NCBI GenBank assembly: GCA_913054565.1
Contig: CAJXHW010000105.1
Coordinates: 1-6,384 of the forward strand
Reading direction: 5' to 3'
Source: an uncultured Kordia sp.
GTDB lineage: Bacteria > Bacteroidota > Bacteroidia > Flavobacteriales > Flavobacteriaceae
Length of the DNA: 6,384 bases
Shown piece after piece: positions 1 through 6,384 of the stretch; within the stretch, counting starts at the first letter, position 1, and the number at the start of each line of letters is the position of its first letter. Under the pieces are notes generated by a model. The model was given only the letters and a program-made list of their open reading frames with translations, was not told where the DNA came from and made no database searches. Made by a program: the position numbers and the translations under genes.

Positions 1-574
1 TTTTAAATTTTAATAGAAATGAATCATTTTTAAAAAGGTTTATAATGTGTTGAGAAGGTCGTTTAGCCTTATTCGTTATTCCTGATTTTTGAATAATGGT
101 TAACATGTTTTGAACTTCTTTTTTCTTCCAAAATGCTACTTTAGTATAACCAATAGCATAAATGATATTATCTTTTTTAAATACATGACTGTGATATACC
201 CATTTGTCGTCCCATCCTTCATTTTTTAAAGTTATGGTGAATCTGTCCCAAAGTTTTAAAGGTTTTTTATAGATTATTTTTTGTGAGGCTAATATTGGGA
301 TGATACCTTTTTTTATGGTTTCTCAATAAAGGTTAGACTTAAAAGTTAATTCAAATCTGATGAAATCCATATAAGATATGTACCGCGTGTTAGACATATA
401 TTTAAACGCTTCACAATCAAAAATAGTTACCCGACGTTTTTTTGTAATAGTAGTAATAATGGGTACTTTTTTAGAAAAGTAAAATGATGTAATAAAAGTA
501 ATTGTAAGTTGAATCCAGTAATAAATCATAATTGATTGTATTTGCTTTTCAATAAAAGCTTTTTTGGATGTCAT
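1..574 (-). pseudogene. THEM6-like hotdog-fold acyl-CoA thioesterase, interrupted by an in-frame TGA; 3' end outside window
   Basis: Starting at the ATG at 574-572, 83 codons are read before a TGA at 325-323. The same frame then stays open for 107 more codons to the window edge, with no ATG, GTG or TTG before the ATG at 106-104, so the second part is a continuation and not a new gene. Joined, the roughly 190 residues resemble the 4HBT_2/THEM6 thioesterase family. There is a hydrophobic N-terminal helix (about 16-33). The active-site helix region is FDCEAFKYMSNTRY (52-65), with the Asp kept but the usual HMNN changed to YMSN. MDFIRF follows (69-74), then, after the stop, the family hallmark GWDDKWVY (120-127) and a basic C-terminal region. 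The expected role is hydrolysis of acyl-CoA to free acid. Met16 (ATG at 529-527) is an alternative start. The family call is from remembered motifs; the interruption is seen directly. It may be a nonsense mutation or a base-call error. Confidence 0.8.
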
Positions 575-600
575 TTTTTGTACTATGGTAAAGTTACTAA

Positions 601-636
601 AAAAAGAGGCAACAACTTAAGTTGATGCCCCTTTTT
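601..636 (-). terminator. Rho-independent terminator of the beta-oxidation operon, probably bidirectional
   Basis: This is an inverted repeat centred between 618 and 619. The innermost six pairs (613-618 with 619-624) are perfect, followed after one mismatch by four more pairs (608-611 with 626-629), and after another mismatch by six pairs (601-606 with 631-636). The outer arms are A5 on the left and T5 on the right, so transcripts from either strand would end in a hairpin and a U tract. On the minus strand the tract extends to seven Us (605-599). It starts 21 nt past the stop codon of the acyl-CoA dehydrogenase gene and 27 nt before the thioesterase start, so it should end the fad transcript and separate it from the thioesterase. 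Confidence 0.85.
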
Positions 637-656
637 ACATATAATTTAGTTAACTG

Positions 657-2459
657 CTAAAAACAATACTTGTTTTCTGTGCTAACTTTTTCAGCAATTT
701 TATTTCTTAACGCAACAACATTAGGTTGGTTAATGTACTTGGTAAAACGTTTAAGTCCCATTAACATCATACGTTGTTCATCACCTTCAGCAAAAGATAC
801 GATACCTTCCTTAGCATTTTTAGTAATGATATCAACAGCGTTGTATAAATACAATTGACTCATTGCAATTTGTTCTTTTTGAGAATCTTGACCAAATCTT
901 TTTGCATTCTTTTCAGTTCTTAAAATAGCAGATTCAGCCATGTATACTTCAATTAAAATATTTGAAGCTGCATTTAATAACTGTTGGTGCTTTTCTAATT
1001 CTGGTCCGAATTTCTGAATTGCAGACCCAGCAACCATTAAGAATACTTTCTTAAGTTTCGCAACAATGTCCTTTTCTTCAGAAAATAATTCAGAATAGTC
1101 AGGTGTTTCAAAGGAAGGGATACCTGTTAATTCATCGGCAACTGCCATTGCTGGGTTTAATAAGTCTACATGACCTTTCATAGCCTTTTTAACTAGCATA
1201 CCAACAGACAGCATTCGGTTAATTTCGTTGGTGCCTTCATAAATACGCGCAATACGTGCATCTCTCCAAGCGGCCTCCATTGGCGTTTCTTCAGAGAACC
1301 CCATTCCACCAAAAATCTGGATACCTTCATCAGCACAGTTTTGTACATCTTCAGAAACAGCAACTTTTAAAATAGAGCATTCAATAGCATATTCTTCAAC
1401 ACCTTTTAACTCCGCTTCTTGATGTGAGTTTCCTGCTGCTTCTCGTAGTGCAATTCTATCTTCAATGTTTTTGGCTGCTCTATAACTTGCAGATTCACCT
1501 ACATAAGCATTAGTTGCCATTTCAGCTAACTTTGATTTAATAGCACCAAATTCAGCAATAGGTGTATTAAATTGTTTGCGTTCATTAGCGTAATTTACTG
1601 CTGTTGTTGTAATTCTACGTTGAGAATCTAAACAAGCTGCAGCTAATTTTATACGTCCAACATTTAAAGCATTCATGGCAATTTTAAATCCTTCACCACG
1701 GCCAGCTAACATATTTTCTGCAGAAACAACTGTGTCATTAAAAAATACCTGACGCGTAGAAGATGCCCTAATACCTAATTTATGCTCCTCTTCACCTAAA
1801 GTAATTCCGTTTGCATTTGCTGCATCATATTCAACAATAAATCCAGTAATATTTTTATCATTTTCAATACGAGCAAAAACAATCATCACATTACAGAACC
1901 CCGCATTTGAGATCCACATTTTTTGCCCATTAATTTTATAAGATTTTCCATCTTCAGATAGGGTAGCAGTAGTTTTTCCTGAATTAGCATCAGATCCTGC
2001 TCCTGGCTCTGTTAAACAGTATGATCCAAACCATTCACCTGAAGCTAATTTAGGGACATACTTTAGTTTTTGCTCTTCTGTACCATATAGTGTTATTGGC
2101 ATAGTACCTATTCCGGTATGTGCTCCAAAAGCTGTACTGAATGATCCTGTACCGCTAGAAATATAATCGCAAGTTAGCATTGTAGATACAAATCCCATTC
2201 CCATACCTCCGTATGTTTCAGGAACTGCCACTCCTAAAAATCCTAATTCACCAGCTTTACGCATAACTTCTTCAGTTAATGCATAATCTTTATTTTCAAA
2301 ACGCGTTCTGTGAGGAATGATTTCACGATCATTAAATTCCTTCACAGCTTCTTTCATCATTGTTTGTTCTTCAGAGAAGTCTTCAGGAGTAAATACATCT
2401 CCGCATTTTGTTTCCTTTACTAAAAATTGACCACCTCTTAATAAGTCTTTATCTTCCAT
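657..2459 (-). CDS. fadE: Acyl-CoA dehydrogenase, FadE type (600 aa)
   Basis: FAD-dependent acyl-CoA dehydrogenase catalysing the first beta-oxidation step, acyl-CoA to trans-2-enoyl-CoA, with electrons passed to electron transfer flavoprotein (no etf genes are in this window). The order is an N-terminal helical domain (about 27-140), the middle beta domain with the flavin/substrate motif YCLTEPGAGSD (147-157) and KMWISNA (180-186), then the C-terminal helical domain with ERKQF (293-297), QIFGGMGF (381-388) and RIYEGTNEI (405-413). Glu408 aligns with the catalytic base of medium-chain enzymes (Glu376). A further helical extension of about 170 residues (430-600) resembles that of Bacillus FadE/YusJ and very-long-chain enzymes, suggesting long-chain substrates (inference). 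The ATG at 2459-2457 follows the thiolase stop by 22 nt; no strong Shine-Dalgarno is seen. It is the last gene of the operon, followed by a terminator. It appears intact. Confidence 0.95.
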   Translation of the reverse strand: MEDKDLLRGGQFLVKETKCGDVFTPEDFSEEQTMMKEAVKEFNDREIIPHRTRFENKDYALTEEVMRKAGELGFLGVAVPETYGGMGMGFVSTMLTCDYISSGTGSFSTAFGAHTGIGTMPITLYGTEEQKLKYVPKLASGEWFGSYCLTEPGAGSDANSGKTTATLSEDGKSYKINGQKMWISNAGFCNVMIVFARIENDKNITGFIVEYDAANANGITLGEEEHKLGIRASSTRQVFFNDTVVSAENMLAGRGEGFKIAMNALNVGRIKLAAACLDSQRRITTTAVNYANERKQFNTPIAEFGAIKSKLAEMATNAYVGESASYRAAKNIEDRIALREAAGNSHQEAELKGVEEYAIECSILKVAVSEDVQNCADEGIQIFGGMGFSEETPMEAAWRDARIARIYEGTNEINRMLSVGMLVKKAMKGHVDLLNPAMAVADELTGIPSFETPDYSELFSEEKDIVAKLKKVFLMVAGSAIQKFGPELEKHQQLLNAASNILIEVYMAESAILRTEKNAKRFGQDSQKEQIAMSQLYLYNAVDIITKNAKEGIVSFAEGDEQRMMLMGLKRFTKYINQPNVVALRNKIAEKVSTENKYCF

Positions 2460-2481
2460 GATTGTTATTCTTTTTGATTGC

Positions 2482-3672
2482 TTACTTTAAAAATTCAAAT
2501 ACTCCTGCAGCACCTTGACCAGTACCCACACACATTGTTACCATACCGTATTTTCCTTGCATGTTACGCTTGCGCATTTCATCAAACAATTGTACTGATA
2601 GTTTTGCTCCTGTACACCCTAATGGATGACCTAATGCAATTGCTCCTCCATTTACATTTACGATATCTTGGTTTAAGTTTAATTCTCTCATAACAGCTAA
2701 GGATTGTGAAGCAAAGGCTTCATTTAGTTCAATTAACTCAATGTCATCTTGTTTTAGGCCTGCTTGTTTTAATACCTTTGGTATTGCGGCTACGGGCCCT
2801 ATCCCCATAATTCTTGGTTCAACACCTGCTGCAGCATAGTTAACCATACGGGCAATAGGCTCTAGGTTTAACTCTTTAACCATATCCTCACTCATTACCA
2901 TAACAAACGCAGCACCATCACTCATTTGCGATGAGTTACCTGCAGTAACGCTTCCGCCTTGAGCAAACACGGCTCTTAGTTTTGCTAAAGCTTCTTTACT
3001 GGTTCCGGCACGTGGGCCTTCATCTTTAGTTACAGTGTATTTTTTTGTTGCTCTTTTACCATTAGCATCAATATAGGTTTGTTCTACATTAATTGGAACA
3101 ATTTGATCTTGAAATCTGTTTTCCGCTTGAGCCCTTAGGGCTTTCATGTGAGAGTTATATGCAAACTCATCTTGGTCTTCACGAGAGACATTGAATTGTT
3201 GTGCAACCGCTTCTGCTGTGTTTCCCATTCCCCAGTAATAATCTTCATGACCGGCATTTACGACATCATAATTTAATTCTGGTTTAAATCCTGTCATTGG
3301 CACAGAACTCATACTTTCAGCACCTCCTGCTATAATACAGTCAGCCATTCCAGCTTGAATTTTTGCTGTAGCCATTCCAATCGTTTCTACTCCAGAAGAA
3401 CAAAAACGGTTTACGGTTACTCCTGGAACATCTACAATGTCTAATCCCATTAAGGAGATTAAACGTGCCATATTTAATCCTTGTGATCCTTCTGGCATTG
3501 CGTTACCTACAATAACATCGTCAATACGCTTTGAGTCCAATTCAGGCAATTCCTTCATCATGTATTTGATGGTTTCAGCCGCCAGTTCGTCTGTTCTTTT
3601 AAAACGGAATACTCCTTTAGGAGCTTTTCCTACTGCAGTTCTGTATGCTTTTACTATATATGCTGTTTTCAT
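2482..3672 (-). CDS. fadA: Acetyl-CoA C-acyltransferase (3-ketoacyl-CoA thiolase), FadA type (396 aa)
   Basis: Degradative thiolase that cleaves 3-ketoacyl-CoA with CoA into acetyl-CoA and a chain two carbons shorter, the last step of the cycle. The length is normal for the family. The nucleophilic cysteine is Cys91 in VNRFCSSG (88-95). NEAFA (317-321), GGAIALGHPLG (342-352, active-site His349) and MCVGTGQGAA (380-389, Cys381 as general acid/base) complete the active site. The N-terminal half spans about 1-265 and the C-terminal half about 270-396. The ATG at 3672-3670 is 46 nt after the stop of the bifunctional enzyme, and the stop is 22 nt before fadE, so the three genes are very likely one transcript. 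The position between the bifunctional enzyme and the dehydrogenase favours a broad-chain catabolic thiolase over biosynthetic acetoacetyl-CoA thiolase (inference). It appears intact. Confidence 0.95.
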   Translation of the reverse strand: MKTAYIVKAYRTAVGKAPKGVFRFKRTDELAAETIKYMMKELPELDSKRIDDVIVGNAMPEGSQGLNMARLISLMGLDIVDVPGVTVNRFCSSGVETIGMATAKIQAGMADCIIAGGAESMSSVPMTGFKPELNYDVVNAGHEDYYWGMGNTAEAVAQQFNVSREDQDEFAYNSHMKALRAQAENRFQDQIVPINVEQTYIDANGKRATKKYTVTKDEGPRAGTSKEALAKLRAVFAQGGSVTAGNSSQMSDGAAFVMVMSEDMVKELNLEPIARMVNYAAAGVEPRIMGIGPVAAIPKVLKQAGLKQDDIELIELNEAFASQSLAVMRELNLNQDIVNVNGGAIALGHPLGCTGAKLSVQLFDEMRKRNMQGKYGMVTMCVGTGQGAAGVFEFLK

Positions 3673-3718
3673 TTTCTTTAGCTTTATTGTTGTCGATTTA
3701 AATTCCTTTACGTGTAAT

Positions 3719-6121
3719 TTAGTTACGTAATGGTCTTCCTTTCTTTAACATGTGTTCTAAACGTTCTAAAGTTTTACGTTCTGTTGTTAATGATAAAAAT
3801 GCTTCGCGTTCTAAATCTAATAAATACTGTTCTGATACGTTTGTAGGCTCAGATAAATCACCACCTGCCATAACGTAAGCTAATTTATTTGCTATTTTTT
3901 TATCATGCTCAGAAATATAATTACTTGCTTCCATAGAATCTGTACCAACTAAGAACATTCCTAAAGCTTGTTTACCAAGTACTTTTACATCATTACGCTT
4001 TACAGGTTGACTATATCCAGATTCTGCCATTAGTTTAGCATGCGCTTTAGCAGTTGCAATTTGACGATCTTTGTTAACTACTACAATATCTTTTCCTTGT
4101 TGTAGTAAGTTTAAGTCATAAGCTTCATATGCTGAGGTGGCTACTTTTGCCATACCTACAGTTAAGAAATGTTCTTGTAGTACATTAAGTTCTACATCTC
4201 CTTTATTAAAGACATCAGAAGCTCTTAATGCCATTTCTTTAGAACCTCCACCACCTGGGATAACTCCAACTCCAAATTCAACTAGACCTATATATGTTTC
4301 TGCAGCTGCCACCACTTTGTCTGCATGTAATGCTAATTCACAACCACCACCTAATGTCATACCATGTGGAGCAACAACAGTTGGGATTCCTGAATAGCGT
4401 AATCGCATGGTAGTATCTTGAAAGTATTTGATGGCCATATTCATTTCATCATATTCTTGCTCTACAGCTAGCATGAAAATCATTCCAATATTTGCACCAA
4501 CAGAAAAGTTTGCACCGTGATTACCTATAACCAGTCCTTGATAGTTTTGCTCTGCTAAATCAATAGCTTTGTTAATTCCTGAAAGAACATCTCCACCAAT
4601 AGAATTCATCTTAGATTGGAACTCAACATTTAAAATACCATCTCCAATATCTTCAATAATCACCCCAGAATTTCTATATACTTCAGATGTTTTTCTAATA
4701 TTGTCTAATATGATGAATGCGTCTTGTCCAGGAACTTTTTCTTGTGCTTTTGCAGTAATATTATAATAGTTTGTAGCCCCATTTTTAACGGTATAAAAAG
4801 AAGTGCTACCTGAAGTTAACATGTCAGAAACCCAAGATGCTGGTTGAAGACCTTCAGTTTTCATGATTTCAATTCCTTTTTCAACACCAATAGCGTCCCA
4901 AATTTGAAATGGTCCATGCTCCCAACCAAACCCAGCTTTCATAGCATCATCAATTTTATATAAATCGTCTGCTATTTCTGGTATTCTGTTTGAAACATAA
5001 GCAAATAGTGCAGCAAAACTTTTTCTGTAAAATTCACCTGCTTTATCTTTTCCTGCTACTAATACTTTAAAACGATCAATAACATTATCAATATTTTTTG
5101 TCAGTTCTAAAGTGGTGAATTTAGCACGTTTTTTAGTTCTGTATTCTAAAGTGTTTAAGTCTAATGATAAAATTTCTTTTTTACCATCAGTAACTGTTTT
5201 TTTATAGAACCCTTGTTTTGTTTTACTTCCTAACCATTTGTTTTCCATCATTGTGCTGATGAAATCAGGTAGTTTAAACAAGTCATGTTTTTCGTCATTC
5301 GGACAGTTGTCATAAATTCCGTTAGCAACATGAACTAAAGTGTCCAATCCAACTACATCAACAGTTCTGAAAGTCGCTGATTTTGGACGACCTATTACTG
5401 GGCCACTTAATTTATCAACTTCCTCAATAGTCATATCCATATCTTTTACCATATGGAATAAACTCATAATGCTGAATATACCGATTCTGTTACCAATAAA
5501 TGCAGGTGTATCTTTAGCAACTACAGATGTTTTTCCTAAGAATTTTTCTCCATAACCGTTTAAGAAGTCTAACACTTCGTTAGATGTTTTTGGTCCAGGG
5601 ATAATTTCGAATAGTTTTAGGTAACGTGCAGGATTGAAAAAGTGAGTTCCACAGAAATGTTTCTGAAAATCATCACTATGCCCTTCACTCATAAATTTAA
5701 TTGGAATACCAGATGTGTTTGAAGTGATAAGTGTACCTGGAGTTCTGTATTTTTCAATGTTTTCAAACACCATTTTCTTGATGTCTAAACGTTCTACAAC
5801 AACTTCAATAATCCAATCTACATTGGCAATTTGTGCAATATCATCTTCTAAATTACCAGTTGTAATTCTATTAGCGAATTTTTGATGGTAAATTGGAGAT
5901 GGTTTTGATTTTAAAGCAGCTGTTAAAGAATCATTAACCATTCTGTTACGAACAACTTTGTCTTCTAGTGTTAATCCTTTAGCTTTTTCTTTGTCATTTA
6001 ATTCTCTTGGAACGATGTCAAGTAACAAAACTTCAACACCAATATTGGCAAAATGACAAGCGATACCGCTTCCCATAATTCCAGATCCAATTACTGCAAC
6101 TTTTTTAATGAGTCTCTGCAT
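3719..6121 (-). CDS. fadN: Bifunctional 3-hydroxyacyl-CoA dehydrogenase / enoyl-CoA hydratase, FadN type (800 aa)
   Basis: Catalyses the two middle steps of beta-oxidation: hydration of enoyl-CoA and NAD-dependent oxidation of L-3-hydroxyacyl-CoA. The dehydrogenase is N-terminal. It has a Rossmann dinucleotide motif GSGIMGSG (12-19), acidic Asp35 for the NAD ribose, and the catalytic pair His160 (GTHFFNP) and Glu172 (LFEII) with the canonical 12-residue spacing. A second dehydrogenase C-terminal-like unit lies at about 365-435 (GWEHGPFQIWD, 399-409). The crotonase domain is C-terminal (about 495-700), with oxyanion-hole glycines and both hydratase glutamates, Glu595 (GGGCE) and Glu615 (GLVEFG), 20 residues apart as in rat hydratase. 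This order is the reverse of E. coli FadB and matches Bacillus FadN/YusL, as does the C-terminal ending GRPLRN. The ATG at 6121-6119 lies 9 nt after the regulator's stop, suggesting cotranscription and possibly translational coupling. It appears intact. Confidence 0.95.
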   Translation of the reverse strand: MQRLIKKVAVIGSGIMGSGIACHFANIGVEVLLLDIVPRELNDKEKAKGLTLEDKVVRNRMVNDSLTAALKSKPSPIYHQKFANRITTGNLEDDIAQIANVDWIIEVVVERLDIKKMVFENIEKYRTPGTLITSNTSGIPIKFMSEGHSDDFQKHFCGTHFFNPARYLKLFEIIPGPKTSNEVLDFLNGYGEKFLGKTSVVAKDTPAFIGNRIGIFSIMSLFHMVKDMDMTIEEVDKLSGPVIGRPKSATFRTVDVVGLDTLVHVANGIYDNCPNDEKHDLFKLPDFISTMMENKWLGSKTKQGFYKKTVTDGKKEILSLDLNTLEYRTKKRAKFTTLELTKNIDNVIDRFKVLVAGKDKAGEFYRKSFAALFAYVSNRIPEIADDLYKIDDAMKAGFGWEHGPFQIWDAIGVEKGIEIMKTEGLQPASWVSDMLTSGSTSFYTVKNGATNYYNITAKAQEKVPGQDAFIILDNIRKTSEVYRNSGVIIEDIGDGILNVEFQSKMNSIGGDVLSGINKAIDLAEQNYQGLVIGNHGANFSVGANIGMIFMLAVEQEYDEMNMAIKYFQDTTMRLRYSGIPTVVAPHGMTLGGGCELALHADKVVAAAETYIGLVEFGVGVIPGGGGSKEMALRASDVFNKGDVELNVLQEHFLTVGMAKVATSAYEAYDLNLLQQGKDIVVVNKDRQIATAKAHAKLMAESGYSQPVKRNDVKVLGKQALGMFLVGTDSMEASNYISEHDKKIANKLAYVMAGGDLSEPTNVSEQYLLDLEREAFLSLTTERKTLERLEHMLKKGRPLRN

Positions 6122-6130
6122 TTTGATTCT

Positions 6131-6384
6131 TTATTTTTTAGTAAATATATTTCGTTGTTGTATTAATTCTAATATTTTATCGGTCACTTCATGAAAGTGT
6201 TTTATTTTTTCAGCGTCAATATTTTCATAAATAGCTTCATTAAAAACAAGTACTTTATCTTTTGATATGTTACGCATTTCTATACCGTATTTGGTTAAAA
6301 ATACTAATACACTTCTTCCGTCTTTAGGGTTTTTTTTTACGAATAATTAACCCTTTTTCTTCCATACCTTTTAAAGTACGTGAT
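6131..6384 (-). pseudogene. MarR-family transcriptional regulator, C-terminal part, frameshifted at an A9 run; 5' end outside window
   Basis: Reading from 6383, the first frame encodes SRTLKGMEEKGLIIRKKKP and stops at TAA 6326-6324. This is the recognition helix and first strand of the wing of a MarR winged helix. The frame that continues the family pattern is shifted: KDGRSVLVFLTKYG and about 50 further residues, mainly the C-terminal dimerisation helix, ending at TAA 6133-6131. Removing one A from the nine at 6338-6330 gives GLIIRKKNPKDGRSVLVFLT, a textbook MarR wing, so the shift is one extra A. The gene sits 9 nt upstream of fadN and is probably the acyl-CoA or fatty-acid responsive regulator of this operon (inference from position). 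Its promoter, start and N-terminal helices lie outside the window. It may be a true frameshift, a homopolymer base-call error, or a slippage site that still yields some full-length protein. Confidence 0.8.
6330..6338 (-). repeat. Nine-base homopolymer (A9 in the coding strand) at the regulator frameshift
   Basis: Nine consecutive T on the plus strand, read as A9 in the regulator mRNA. It is the longest single-base run I found in the window; the others I saw reach seven. It sits exactly where the MarR frame is lost, and eight As would restore the conserved wing. Confidence 0.9.

Noticed and set aside
323..325. TGA as a selenocysteine codon in the thioesterase
   Set aside because: The thioesterase family has no known selenocysteine site, the catalytic Asp lies elsewhere, and I see no clear hairpin just downstream of the TGA on the coding strand that would serve as a bacterial SECIS element.
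323..574. An independent 83-aa small membrane protein
   Set aside because: It has a hydrophobic N-terminal segment, but the same frame continues past the TGA with the rest of a thioesterase domain and no new start, so it is the first half of a broken gene.
575..600. Bacteroidota-type -7 box for the thioesterase gene (TAACTTTA near 596-589, close to TAnnTTTG)
   Set aside because: The last base does not match, the nearest TTG elements lie 13-16 nt upstream (shorter than the usual roughly 19) and fall inside the terminator stem. It is too weak to list as a feature.
3723..3730. Perfect 8-base palindrome TTACGTAA at the end of fadN as an operator or terminator
   Set aside because: It is short, lies within the last codons of fadN, has no U tract and is easily expected by chance in AT-rich sequence.
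670..5555. Plus-strand open frames of 60-100 codons, for example at 670-858, 2478-2693, 3437-3730, 4137-4397, 4569-4766 and 5340-5555
   Set aside because: All lie antisense to long, well-conserved enzymes, have no recognisable domains and are explained as shadows of the minus-strand genes.
1..6384. CRISPR arrays, tRNAs, insertion sequences, attachment sites or phage genes
   Set aside because: No direct-repeat arrays, cloverleaf-like segments, transposase motifs or terminal inverted repeats were seen; coding and short gaps account for nearly the whole window.

Overview
The window is AT-rich and every convincing gene lies on the minus strand. It looks like chromosomal DNA from a Bacteroidota bacterium, probably a flavobacterium. 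This rests on base composition, A-rich leaders without strong Shine-Dalgarno sequences, and protein character; no rRNA or marker gene is present to confirm it.

In the direction of transcription (high to low coordinates) the layout is: (1) the C-terminal part of a MarR-type winged-helix regulator, cut by the window edge at 6384 and carrying a +1 frameshift in a run of nine A residues; (2) a FadN-type bifunctional 3-hydroxyacyl-CoA dehydrogenase/enoyl-CoA hydratase (800 aa), 9 nt after the regulator; (3) a FadA-type thiolase (396 aa), 46 nt further; (4) a FadE-type acyl-CoA dehydrogenase (600 aa), 22 nt further; (5) a strong, roughly symmetrical hairpin terminator at 601-636; (6) a hotdog-fold, THEM6-like acyl-CoA thioesterase split by a single in-frame TGA, whose reading frame then stays open to the left edge of the window.

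Genes 2-4 encode the four reactions of one beta-oxidation turn: acyl-CoA dehydrogenation, hydration, NAD-dependent oxidation and thiolysis. All the catalytic residues I looked for are present. The regulator directly upstream is probably the local fatty-acid or acyl-CoA responsive repressor. The thioesterase would release free acids from acyl-CoA, but it lies beyond the terminator and is probably transcribed separately.

The genes are ordinary and I see no undescribed system. The points worth a second look are the two disrupted genes flanking an intact catabolic operon. Each disruption is a single-site event with the family signature conserved on both sides, which means either very recent decay, sequencing error, or (for the A9 run) possible slippage.
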